From contig SCQQ01000074.1 in the NCBI GenBank assembly GCA_004299095.1, positions 89,141 through 153,140 of the forward strand: a stretch of 64,000 nt of DNA. The letters run 5' to 3'. Origin of the DNA: Burkholderiaceae bacterium (lineage in GTDB: Bacteria; Pseudomonadota; Gammaproteobacteria; Burkholderiales; Burkholderiaceae_C). Made by a program: the position numbers and the translations under genes. The notes beneath the pieces are model-generated. The model saw only the letters and a list, made by a program, of their open reading frames with translations. It ran no database searches and was not told the origin of the DNA. Positions 33,515 to 41,218 of this stretch are shown piece by piece; the first letter of the stretch is position 1; every line of letters begins with the position of its first letter.

Positions 33515-34498
33515 TCACCGCGAATCCACGGATCTCTGGGCGCCGCCCGCGGCGTTCTTGCGCCACGCGGCCGGCGGCATGTTGAAGTCACGCCTGAAGG
33601 CGTGCTGGAACGCGGCCGGTGAGCCATAGCCGACTTCATCGGCGATCGCCGCGATGCTTTTGTGGCTGTCGGTGAGCTGGCGTGCCGCCAGCGACATGCG
33701 CAGGCGCGTCAGGTAGTGCATAGGCGTTTCGCCCAGCATTTGGGCAAAACGCGCCGCGATCACGGAGCGCGAGCTGGCGGCGACGGCGGCCAGGTCGCCC
33801 ACGCTCCAGTGTCGCGCCGGTTGCGCGTGCAGCGCCTGCAACGCGCGCCCGATCGCCGGATCGCGCAGCCCGGCTAGCCAACCCGAGGCGTCCTGCGGCA
33901 GGCCCCGCATGTAGAGCCGCACCGCGCCGAGGTAGAGCAGTTCCGCCACGTGCCCACGCAGGGCCGCGGCCCCGGGACTGTCGTCCAGCGCATTGGCAAT
34001 CGCGTAGGGCAACAGGGTCTGCATGCGCTCGCCCAAGTCCACTTGGAAAAGCGCGGGCAGCGACGCGCACAGGGGATCGAAGGCGCGGCGGTCGCAACCC
34101 AGAAAGCCACATAGCAACCGCGTGGTACCGCCGTCGCCGAGATCGAAGCGGACACGCCGCACGTCTTGTAGAGAACACTCGCCCAGAACGGTTTCGAACG
34201 GCACCGCCTTTCGACCAGGACGATCGCAGAGTTCGTGCGGCTGGTTGTGCGTGATGACGACCGCGTGCCCCATGGGCACGGCCGTCCAGTCGGCCGAAGG
34301 GAAACGGACCCAGCATTCGCCTTCGAGCACGACGTGAAACGTGATCACGTTGGTGGTTCCAGGCCGCAACAACGGCGCGAACTTCTCGATCGTCGGGTTG
34401 CTCGCGATGCTCCACCCGCCGGTGATGTCCAGCTCGAAAATCAGGGCGCCCGTCAGGTGCACGAGATCCAGGACATCCGATAGCAGGTCGTTGCTCAC
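33515..34498 (-). CDS. AraC-family transcriptional regulator with N-terminal cupin domain
   Basis: About 327 residues. The N-terminal part (LLSDVLDLVHLTGALIFELDITGGWS) is the cupin-like AraC sensor domain; the C-terminal part carries two helix-turn-helix motifs (SVGDLAAVAASSRSVIAARF and SIAAIADEVGYGSPAAFQHAF), ending with MPPAAWRK. GTG at 34498 fits the family start; another GTG at 34513 is possible. It diverges from the DUF4242 gene (135-bp gap) and lies upstream of ABC cluster A. Regulators of this subclass often control the divergent neighbour, which would make the small-gene cluster 34633-37315 its first candidate target. Confidence 0.9.
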   Translation of the reverse strand: MSNDLLSDVLDLVHLTGALIFELDITGGWSIASNPTIEKFAPLLRPGTTNVITFHVVLEGECWVRFPSADWTAVPMGHAVVITHNQPHELCDRPGRKAVPFETVLGECSLQDVRRVRFDLGDGGTTRLLCGFLGCDRRAFDPLCASLPALFQVDLGERMQTLLPYAIANALDDSPGAAALRGHVAELLYLGAVRLYMRGLPQDASGWLAGLRDPAIGRALQALHAQPARHWSVGDLAAVAASSRSVIAARFAQMLGETPMHYLTRLRMSLAARQLTDSHKSIAAIADEVGYGSPAAFQHAFRRDFNMPPAAWRKNAAGGAQRSVDSR

Positions 34499-34632
34499 GC
34501 GTCGTCTCCGCACGATTTCGGCGTTTCCCGCATATACGGCGAAGTTTCGATCATTGTCAAGCGCGCCGCCGAGGCGGAGAGTTCAGCTTGCGGCATCGCC
34601 GTCTGTGGCTGCCGATACGGGGAGAGACCCAC

Positions 34633-34905
34633 ATGCCGAAATTCATCATCGAACGCGAGGCCCCAGGAGTTGGGAGCCTGTCCCTTCAGGAGTTGCAAGA
34701 CATGTCACGCAAGTCCTGCGACGTCATTCGAGAAATGGGACCGCAGATTCAATGGGTGCACAGCTACCTGACGGACGACAAGCTCTACTGCGTGTACATC
34801 GCGCCAGACGAAGCAGCCGTGCGCCAACACGCAGAGAAAGGTGGCTTTCCAGTGAACAAAATCTCGCGCGTCAAAACGCTGATTGACCCCGCCTTGGTTG
34901 CCTGA
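34633..34905 (+). CDS. DUF4242 family protein
   Basis: A 90-residue protein starting MPKFIIEREAPGVGSLS and containing WVHSYLTDDKLYCVYIAPDE and AEKGGFPVNKISRVKTLIDP, all typical of DUF4242, a ferredoxin-like-fold family; a Streptomyces member was described as nickel-binding. A GGGGAGAG-type ribosome site precedes the ATG. It is first in a run of five small plus-strand genes and diverges from the AraC-type regulator. Function is unknown. Confidence 0.85.
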   Translation: MPKFIIEREAPGVGSLSLQELQDMSRKSCDVIREMGPQIQWVHSYLTDDKLYCVYIAPDEAAVRQHAEKGGFPVNKISRVKTLIDPALVA

Positions 34906-34916
34906 TCGCAGGCCCC

Positions 34917-34943
34917 GCCGCCCGCCGGCTCTGCGCGGGCGGC
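34917..34943. repeat. GC-rich hairpin after the DUF4242 gene
   Basis: Arms GCCGCCCGC (34917-34925) and GCGGGCGGC (34935-34943) are exact reverse complements with a 9-base loop, 12 bases after the stop codon. No T-run follows, so it is at most a weak terminator or an mRNA-end stabiliser. Confidence 0.6.
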
Positions 34944-35036
34944 ACAACCGCTGCGCGAACCTGCCCAGGCATGCTTGAACGCGTTTGTTGCGCCGGAGAG
35001 CAGAACCCATCCACCACACAGAACAGGAGTTGAATC

Positions 35037-35414
35037 ATGACAACCGTAGCGCAACTGGTTCAAGCCGCGAAGAGCCAGATCGACAACCTCACGCCGGATC
35101 AGGTCGAAGCGGAAATGGCCGCAGCCGGCATCACGCTGGTCGATGTTCGGGACGCGCCGGAGTTGGCTGACGGCACCATTCGAGGCGCCGTGCATGCTTC
35201 CCGCGGAATGCTGGAGTTCTACGCGGATCCCGCGAGCCCCTATCACAAGGCCGAACTCGCACCGCAGAACCGCGTGATTCTGTATTGCGCCTCGGGCGGG
35301 CGCTCCGCGCTGGCCGCGCAGTCATTGCGTGAGCTTGGCTATGTCAACGTCGCGCACCTCGACGGCGGGTTCAAGTCCTGGAAGGCTGCGGGCAAACCCT
35401 TCCTGAGTCAGTAA
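35037..35414 (+). CDS. Single-domain rhodanese-like sulfurtransferase
   Basis: A 125-residue rhodanese domain. The active-site loop is CASGGRS with catalytic Cys 84, preceded by VDVRDAPE and followed by GYVNVAHLDGGFKSWKAAG, the classical CH2B-like end. It has no signal peptide, so it is cytoplasmic; it would transfer sulfane sulfur or serve as a thiol switch. The short N-terminal extension (about 25 residues) is helical. It is followed by the DUF1326 gene after 45 bp with an AAGGAG ribosome site. Confidence 0.92.
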   Translation: MTTVAQLVQAAKSQIDNLTPDQVEAEMAAAGITLVDVRDAPELADGTIRGAVHASRGMLEFYADPASPYHKAELAPQNRVILYCASGGRSALAAQSLRELGYVNVAHLDGGFKSWKAAGKPFLSQ

Positions 35415-35459
35415 CGTCCAGGCGTCTGATCAACCCCAAACACACAAGGAGACACAATC

Positions 35460-36062
35460 ATGGCCGAGTGGAAATTGGTTGGAACGTATTTCGAAACCTG
35501 CAACTGCGAAGCCGCATGCCCATGCGTCTTCCTCAGTCCGCCAACGCAGGGCCACTGCACGGTGCTGGTGGCCTGGCATATCGAGCGCGGCCGCTACGGC
35601 GACGTGGCACTGGACGGGCTGAACGTGGCGCTTGCCGTGCACGCGCCCGGGAACATGACCCAGACCACGTGGACGGCGGCGGCCTATCTGGACGACAAAG
35701 CCGACGGCGCGCAGGACGCGGCGCTGCACGCCATCTTCGGCGGCAAGGCGGGCGGCCACCCTGCGATGCTGGCTTCCTTCATCGGCAAGATGCTGGGCGC
35801 AAAAAGCGTGCCCATGCGTTTTCGCAGCGAGGGCAAACGCAGCAGTCTCACGATTCCGGGAATCACCGATGCCGAGATCGAACTGCTCGAAGGCCAGGGC
35901 GGCGCGCCGATCACGATCACCGGCCATCCGCTGGCGATTGCTCCCGGCGAACCGGCAAAGGTGGCGCGCTCGACGCATTTCGGCTTCAGCGATTACGACT
36001 GGCAATGGGAGCTCTCGGGGCGCACTGGCTTCGTCAGCCCTTTCACCTACGCCTCGGGCTGA
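35460..36062 (+). CDS. DUF1326 domain protein with N-terminal Cys cluster
   Basis: A 200-residue protein of the DUF1326 family. The conserved N-terminus FETCNCEAACPCVF places Cys at 14, 16, 20 and 22, a dense cluster that could bind a metal or a thiol-reactive ligand. No signal peptide or transmembrane helix is visible. It ends 5 bp before the DUF2182 membrane-protein gene; the two families are often neighbours, which suggests one process. The biochemical role is unknown. Confidence 0.88.
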   Translation: MAEWKLVGTYFETCNCEAACPCVFLSPPTQGHCTVLVAWHIERGRYGDVALDGLNVALAVHAPGNMTQTTWTAAAYLDDKADGAQDAALHAIFGGKAGGHPAMLASFIGKMLGAKSVPMRFRSEGKRSSLTIPGITDAEIELLEGQGGAPITITGHPLAIAPGEPAKVARSTHFGFSDYDWQWELSGRTGFVSPFTYASG

Positions 36063-36067
36063 TCGCC

Positions 36068-36850
36068 ATGGCCACGTCGGCGCAACTGCGGCGCGACCGC
36101 GCGATCCTGCTGGGAGGACTCGCGTGCGTCAGCGCGACCGGCTGGTTCGTGCTGGCGCACATGAGCGCTGTCTCGGCCGGGCTGCATCCCGTCGCCATGT
36201 CCGGAATGCTGATGACGGACCCGACGAATGCACCGAATCCCGGCTACGGCATGGCGCTGGCGATGTGGGCGGCTATGACGGTGGCGATGATGGCGCCAGC
36301 CACCGCGCCGGGTTTGTCGGCGTACCTCGTACTGGCGCACCGACGCCATCCGGATCGCAGCGCCATGCTTGCCGCCGCCGGCTTCCTCGCGGGCTACTTC
36401 GGGGCTTGGCTGGGCTACGCGGCACTTGCCGCCGCAGCGCAATCGGCGCTCGCGACGGCCATGCGGCTGACCCCGATAGGTGCCCTCGCCAGCCCCTATC
36501 TCGCTGCCGGCGTCCTGATCGCGGCGGGCGTCTATCAACTCACGCCGCTGAAACGGGTTTGCGTCACGCGCTGCCGCAGCCCGTTGCTGCAGCTCATGGG
36601 CATGTGGCGCGATGGCGGCTCCGGCGCGCTGCGGCTCGGCGTCGGCCACGGCAGTTGGTGCGTGGTGTGCTGCTGGGCGCTCATGGCCCTGATGTTCGTG
36701 GTAGGCGTCATGAATCTGTTCTGGATGGCAGTCATCGCGATATTCATCCTGGCCGAAAGGCTCGCGCCAGCACGCTGGCGCATTGACTGCATCGCCGGAG
36801 TCCTGCTGATCGGCGTCGGCGCATGGGTGGCGCTGGCCGTGGCAGGGTAG
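36068..36850 (+). CDS. DUF2182 predicted metal-binding membrane protein
   Basis: A 260-residue integral membrane protein with about six helices. DUF2182 landmarks are visible: WAAMTVAMMAPATAPG (Met-rich helix), YQLTPLKRVCVTRCRSPL and LGVGHGSWCVVCCWALM with Cys and His, then VVGVMNLFWMAVIAIFILAERL. The Met, Cys and His residues within membrane segments suggest a soft-metal ligand, possibly copper, which is inference. It is tightly linked (5 bp) to the DUF1326 gene. Confidence 0.9.
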   Translation: MATSAQLRRDRAILLGGLACVSATGWFVLAHMSAVSAGLHPVAMSGMLMTDPTNAPNPGYGMALAMWAAMTVAMMAPATAPGLSAYLVLAHRRHPDRSAMLAAAGFLAGYFGAWLGYAALAAAAQSALATAMRLTPIGALASPYLAAGVLIAAGVYQLTPLKRVCVTRCRSPLLQLMGMWRDGGSGALRLGVGHGSWCVVCCWALMALMFVVGVMNLFWMAVIAIFILAERLAPARWRIDCIAGVLLIGVGAWVALAVAG

Positions 36851-36970
36851 CCCGAAATCGAGCTCGGCCAAAATGCGCTCCACGCCACAACCGGTCACGC
36901 GCAGCGCATTACCCGAGTATCAACGTCCCTGATTGATGCAAGGCGTTGACAGTCAACGAAGGAGAGCGCA

Positions 36971-37315
36971 ATGAGCCGCCAGAAACCTGCTCCGGAGACC
37001 CGAGGCGTCACGGTGGAGTTGCTCGCCACGGTCGACCTCGGTCCCGAAATCGAGGGCATGGCCGGCCGCGAGCTGCGTATGCGCTTGGTGACGATCGAAC
37101 CCGGCGGCGTATTCGGACCGGTGCACAGCCACAAGGGCCGTCCCGGCGCCGTCTACGTGTTGCAGGGAACGATCACCGACCATCGAAACGGGATCGCCAA
37201 GGATTACGGTCCGGGACTCGGCTGGCCCGAGGATCGAAACACCACACACTGGCTTGAGAATCGCGGCACGGTCTCGGCGATGGAAATCTCGGTTGACATC
37301 GTCAAAGATGCATAG
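36971..37315 (+). CDS. Small cupin-domain protein
   Basis: A 114-residue single cupin. The first motif is GPVHSHKGRPGAVYVLQGT (metal-binding His-x-His with downstream residues) and the second includes GLGWPEDRNTTHWLENRG. Single cupins of this kind are often sensor or isomerase-like proteins with one metal. It lies 120 bp after the DUF2182 gene with an AAGGAGAG ribosome site, so it may or may not share its transcript. No specific function can be assigned. Confidence 0.82.
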   Translation: MSRQKPAPETRGVTVELLATVDLGPEIEGMAGRELRMRLVTIEPGGVFGPVHSHKGRPGAVYVLQGTITDHRNGIAKDYGPGLGWPEDRNTTHWLENRGTVSAMEISVDIVKDA

Positions 37316-37615
37316 CCGGAAGTCGCGCTGACACACACGTTGCACGCGGCTCGGACCACCGCGTCAGCCCAGGGCCGGAGATGACGACCGGAGCGGACAG
37401 GTCCGTCCATGTCAGGCCGCACCGAGTTCCTCGGCACCCCGCGCACGCTCGCGAATGCCGGTGCGACCGCGCGCGTGCCCCAGCTCAGTCTCGAAGGACG
37501 CTTTTGGTCGGTCGATAGTGATTGTGGTGCCCTCAGACCCGCGAGTGAACGGCCCTTATACGCGCGCACTTCGGGGCGCGACGGGATAGGCCGAGCGGAA
37601 GTCCAGAAGATCTTG

Positions 37616-37642
37616 AACCCCGTCCGACGGACGGGGTTTTTT
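37616..37642 (+). terminator. Intrinsic terminator, plus strand
   Basis: A 10-bp perfect stem (AACCCCGTCC / GGACGGGGTT, 37616-37625 and 37629-37638) with a three-base loop, continuing into a run of six T (37637-37642). This is the clearest intrinsic terminator in the window. Confidence 0.88.
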
Positions 37643-37710
37643 GTTGCCCGCTCTTCTGTATCGGTTTTGGAGCGTTTTTTGAGCGTTGCTCATTTCACGA
37701 GCAACCCCGA

Positions 37711-37747
37711 CAAAGAAAGACCCAGCTAAACGGTTGATTTAACTGGG
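37711..37747 (-). terminator. Intrinsic terminator after tRNA-Val, minus strand
   Basis: Arms at 37721-37730 and 37738-37747 pair with one mismatch. On the minus strand the hairpin comes 7 bases after the tRNA 3' end and is followed by TCTTTCTTTG, a T-rich tail. Confidence 0.7.
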
Positions 37748-37754
37748 CTTTCAT

Positions 37755-37831
37755 TGGTAGGCACGATTGGACTCGAACCAACGACCCCCACCATGTCAAG
37801 GTGGTGCTCTAACCAGCTGAGCTACGTGCCT
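37755..37831 (-). tRNA. tRNA-Val (anticodon GAC)
   Basis: Read on the minus strand, 77 bases with acceptor stem AGGCACG pairing with CGTGCCT, discriminator A and an encoded CCA end. D arm TAGCTCAGCTGGTTAGAGC, anticodon loop TTGACAT closed by CCACC/GGTGG with anticodon GAC, and T arm GGTTCGAGTCC. GAC reads the valine codons GUC and GUU. It lies between relA and its own terminator. Confidence 0.96.
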
Positions 37832-37864
37832 GCAAAACGGCTGGAAAGTGTAACAGACAGGGGG

Positions 37865-40087
37865 TCAGCGCCGCGTGGCGCGCGCCACGCCGGGAACCTT
37901 GCCGACTTGCGCCAGGATTTGCATGAGGCGCTGGGTATCGCGAACGCCCACCGTCAGGGTGGTTCGGCTGGAGCCTTTCAGGGTTTGCGTCTGCACGCCG
38001 CTGATGTTCATTTTTTCGCGCGCAAAGACGTCCAGGACGTCGCGCAGCAGCCCGGCGCGGTCGGCGCCCTGGACCAGCACGTCCACCGGGTACGCCGGCA
38101 TTTGGTCTGCACCGGCGTTGCCCCAGTCGACGGCGACGATGCGTTCCGGCTCGCGCGCGCGCAGTTCCTTGAAGGTCGGACAGTTGCTGCGGTGCACCGT
38201 CACGCCGCGGCCGCGGGTGACGTAGCCGCCGATTTCATCGGGTGGCGCCGGCCGGCAGCAGCGTGCCGGCTGCGTCAGCAGCGAATCGATTCCGACCACC
38301 AGCACGCCGCTGTGCGGCCGCATGGTGTCAGGTGGTTTGCGTTGCAGCAGCTCAGCCGGCTCGGCGGCCGGCTCGCGGGCAGCGGGCGGCTCCAGCGCGT
38401 GTTCGATGCTGTGCAACGACAGCTCGTCCTTGCCGACGGTCTCGAACAACGCGTCCGGATTGGCAAACCCGAGGTCGTCGGCCAGTTGATCCAGCGCCAG
38501 CGCCGTGCGGCCCTTGCGCTGCAGCAGTTTTTCGACCAGCTCGCGCCCATGGGCAATGGTGTTCCGCAACTGCTGCGCGTTGAACCAGGCGCGCACCTTG
38601 GCCTTGGCGCGTGGCGACGCGAGGTAGCCCAGATCGGCGTTGAGCCAGTCGCGCGACGGACCGCCTTCCTTGACCACCGTGACGCTTACCGTCTGGCCGT
38701 TTTGCAGCGGCGTATTCAAGGGCACCATTGCGCCGTCCACCGTGGCGCCGCGGCAGCGGTGGCCCAGTTCGGTGTGCACCGCGTAGGCGAAATCGACCGC
38801 GGTGGCGCCGGCCGGCAGCTCGACCACCGCGGCCTCGGGCGTCAACACGTAAATGTGGTCGTCGAACAGGCCATGGGTCGACGCCGTGCTGGACAGGTCG
38901 CGCTCCCACGCGAGCAACTGGCGCACCAGCGCGATTTTGGTGTCGTATTGGCTGGCGGCGCTCACGCCCGCGTAGCCCTTGGTGCCCGCCTCCTTGTAGG
39001 CCCAGTGCGCCGCCGCGCCCTGCTCTGCGTATTCGTGCATCGCCTGCGTCCGGATTTGCACTTCCCACGCCAGGTTTTGGCCGTCGCGCACCACCGTGTG
39101 AATCGACTGGTAACCGTTGACTTTGGGCTTGGCGATGTAGTCGTCGAACTCGCCGGGCACCGGCTGATAGGCCTGATGAACCCAGTCCAGCACCGCATAG
39201 CAATCCGCCACCGCCGGGACCGTCACGCGGAGCGCGCGCACGTCGAAGACATGATCAAACGAAAGGTTCTTGCCGCGCATCTTGCGGGCAATGCTGCTGA
39301 TGTGTTTGGGGCGTCCGGTGACGCGTGCCTCGATCCCGCGGCCACGCAACGCGATCTCGATTTCCGTACGGCGGCGTTCCAGTGCCGCTTCGCGTTCACC
39401 CCGTTTTTCGTCCAGCAAACGCGCGATGCGCCGGTAGGCGTCGGGTTCGTTGGCACGGAAAACGAGATCTTCCAGTTGCCACTTGATTTGCCAAATCCCG
39501 AGCCGATTGGCCAGCGGCGCCAGCACTTCGTCGGCCTCCTGCAGCAAGCCGGCCGGCAAGGCCTGGCCGGTGGCCGCGCAGTAGCGCAGCGTTTGCAGGC
39601 GCGAAGCCAGCCGCAACAAGACGACCCGCAGATCCCGGCTGAACGCGAGCAGCATGCGACGCACGGATTCGGTGCGCTCACGCGCCTGCTCGGTATCGGA
39701 AAGTTCACGCTCGCGCCCGATACGTGACGCCTGTTGCACACGCTCCAGTTTGGCCGCGGCCACTGCCAGGTGCGCAAAGCTGGCGCCAAACGCCGAGCCA
39801 ATGACTTCTTCGGGCCGACTCAGTTGCCCGGCCGCGTAAGCCAGGTAGGCGGCGCCCTGAACCGATTCGGAACCGCCGATGGAGGCCAGGATGTCGGCCA
39901 CCGCATCGGCGTGCGCCAGCAGGCTTTCACCGGCATGGCTCGATTCCCCGGTCAACAGCGGCTCAGCGAACGTGCGCGCGCGTGCGCGCATGTCCCGCTC
40001 GGCCAAGTGATCCGTGTCGCCGACGGCAATTGCATGCGGCTTGCGCGATTTACCGCGCGCTGCATTCGGAACCGATCGACCCGCCAT
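37865..40087 (-). CDS. relA: GTP pyrophosphokinase RelA
   Basis: A 740-residue long-type RelA/SpoT protein that makes (p)ppGpp on starved ribosomes. Domain order: an N-terminal HD-like region, synthetase (about 250-370, with GRPKHISSIARKM and FDHVFDVRALRV), TGS (about 415-470), helical/zinc-finger region, and a C-terminal ACT domain (about 665-740). The hydrolase HD pair is lost (AYLAYAAGQL in its place). The substrate-loop motif is GEFDDYIA (E-x-D-D), the type found in synthetase-only RelA rather than bifunctional SpoT (R-x-K-D). A SpoT must be elsewhere to remove ppGpp. Confidence 0.95.
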   Translation of the reverse strand: MAGRSVPNAARGKSRKPHAIAVGDTDHLAERDMRARARTFAEPLLTGESSHAGESLLAHADAVADILASIGGSESVQGAAYLAYAAGQLSRPEEVIGSAFGASFAHLAVAAAKLERVQQASRIGRERELSDTEQARERTESVRRMLLAFSRDLRVVLLRLASRLQTLRYCAATGQALPAGLLQEADEVLAPLANRLGIWQIKWQLEDLVFRANEPDAYRRIARLLDEKRGEREAALERRRTEIEIALRGRGIEARVTGRPKHISSIARKMRGKNLSFDHVFDVRALRVTVPAVADCYAVLDWVHQAYQPVPGEFDDYIAKPKVNGYQSIHTVVRDGQNLAWEVQIRTQAMHEYAEQGAAAHWAYKEAGTKGYAGVSAASQYDTKIALVRQLLAWERDLSSTASTHGLFDDHIYVLTPEAAVVELPAGATAVDFAYAVHTELGHRCRGATVDGAMVPLNTPLQNGQTVSVTVVKEGGPSRDWLNADLGYLASPRAKAKVRAWFNAQQLRNTIAHGRELVEKLLQRKGRTALALDQLADDLGFANPDALFETVGKDELSLHSIEHALEPPAAREPAAEPAELLQRKPPDTMRPHSGVLVVGIDSLLTQPARCCRPAPPDEIGGYVTRGRGVTVHRSNCPTFKELRAREPERIVAVDWGNAGADQMPAYPVDVLVQGADRAGLLRDVLDVFAREKMNISGVQTQTLKGSSRTTLTVGVRDTQRLMQILAQVGKVPGVARATRR

Positions 40088-40326
40088 GGTGCGTATCAGT
40101 TTACGTCGCGGCGGCCAATTTCAATCGATATTTTTCCGTCCGCGACGGCGTGTTTGTCGCCGCTCGATCCGAGGATCGGAATGGCATTCAAAAGATGCCC
40201 GACAACCGGTGCGCAGGGCACCGCGAGCACATCACCACGCAGCGGCACCGCGTCGCACCCAGGCGGCATCACAACGACGACGTGACGTCCGTCCTGGAGC
40301 GCGAGCGCGCCCGGCGCCCCACCCCG

Positions 40327-41136
40327 TCAAGCCAACCAGCGCTTGCGCCGCTTGTAGCTTTTCACGTCGCGGAAGCTCTTGCGGCCGCTGCCACCCACGC
40401 CCAGGTAAAACTCTTTGACGTCCTGGTTGCCCGCGAGGTCGGTGGCGCTGCCGTCCATCACCACGCGGCCGCTTTCCATGATGTAGCCGTAACCTGCGTA
40501 CTTCAGGGCCACGTTGGTGTTTTGCTCAGCCAGCAGGAAAGTGGTGCCTTCGTTCGTGTTCAGGTTCCGGACAATCTCGAACACTTCTTCCACGAGTTGC
40601 GGCGCAAGCCCCATGGAAGGTTCGTCCAGCAGAACCAGCGTTGGCTGGGCCATGAGCGCGCGGCCGATGGCGCACATCTGCTGTTCGCCGCCCGAGGTGT
40701 AGGCCGCCTGGCTCTTGCGCCGCTCTTTCAGGCGCGGAAAGTAGCTGTAGACCTTGTCCAGGTTGGCCGCGATCTCGCCCCGGTCGCTGCGCGTATAGGC
40801 GCCGGTGAGCAGGTTCTCTTCGATCGTCAGGTGGGCGAAGCAGTGCCGCCCTTCCATCACCTGCACCACGCCGCGCTTGACCAGCTCCGACGGACCCAGG
40901 TTCTCGATGCGCGCGCCCCGGTATTCGATGCTGCCCTTGGTCACTTCACCCCGTTCGCTGCGCAGCAGATTGGAGATCGCGCGCAGCGTGGTCGTCTTGC
41001 CCGCGCCGTTGCCACCAAGGAGGGCAACGATACCGGCCTTGGGCACGCTGAGCGACACGCCCTTGAGCACCAGGATCACGTGGTTGTATATGACCTCGAT
41101 CCCGTTGACTTCGAGGAGGCTCTCGGGCGTGCTCAT
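40327..41136 (-). CDS. ABC transporter ATPase (LivF-like), cluster B
   Basis: A 269-residue ABC ATPase: Walker A GGNGAGKTT, signature YTSGGEQQ, Walker B LVLLDEPSMGLAP. The C-terminal tail is long and very basic (RKSFRDVKSYKRRKRWLA), unlike the cluster A LivF. ATG at 41136 was chosen; a TTG 15 bases earlier is possible. It is the last gene of cluster B (acyl-CoA ligase, LivG, LivH, LivM, binding protein, LivF; 47663 to 40327), an order different from cluster A. Confidence 0.92.
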   Translation of the reverse strand: MSTPESLLEVNGIEVIYNHVILVLKGVSLSVPKAGIVALLGGNGAGKTTTLRAISNLLRSERGEVTKGSIEYRGARIENLGPSELVKRGVVQVMEGRHCFAHLTIEENLLTGAYTRSDRGEIAANLDKVYSYFPRLKERRKSQAAYTSGGEQQMCAIGRALMAQPTLVLLDEPSMGLAPQLVEEVFEIVRNLNTNEGTTFLLAEQNTNVALKYAGYGYIMESGRVVMDGSATDLAGNQDVKEFYLGVGGSGRKSFRDVKSYKRRKRWLA

Positions 41137-41218
41137 GCTTGCGGTGTCCAATCGTCAGCGACGCAGAGTGCATGGGTGATCGGAATCATCCAACGCACTC
41201 CGCACCTTGCCGCCCGGC

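Larger units (their letters stand above)
37316..37754. other. 439-bp intergenic stretch with two terminators; possible small RNA
   Basis: No convincing protein gene: the one open frame on the plus strand (from 37409) has no ribosome site and its sequence runs through the terminator. An intrinsic terminator for plus-strand transcription ends at 37642, about 300 bp after the cupin gene, and contains the end of a structured GC-rich region. Either the cupin transcript has a long 3' end, or an unidentified small RNA ends here. A second hairpin at 37711-37747 faces the other way and should end the tRNA-Val transcript. Confidence 0.5.

Noticed and set aside
37409..37729. A 106-codon plus-strand frame after the cupin gene
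   Set aside because: No ribosome site, runs straight through an intrinsic terminator, composition unlike a protein.
40096..40269. A 57-codon minus-strand frame (MPPGCDAVPLRGD...) between LivF of cluster B and relA, in the same frame as LivF after its stop
   Set aside because: Codon use is plausible, but there is no clear ribosome site or family. It could be a lost tail of LivF; too weak to call as a gene.
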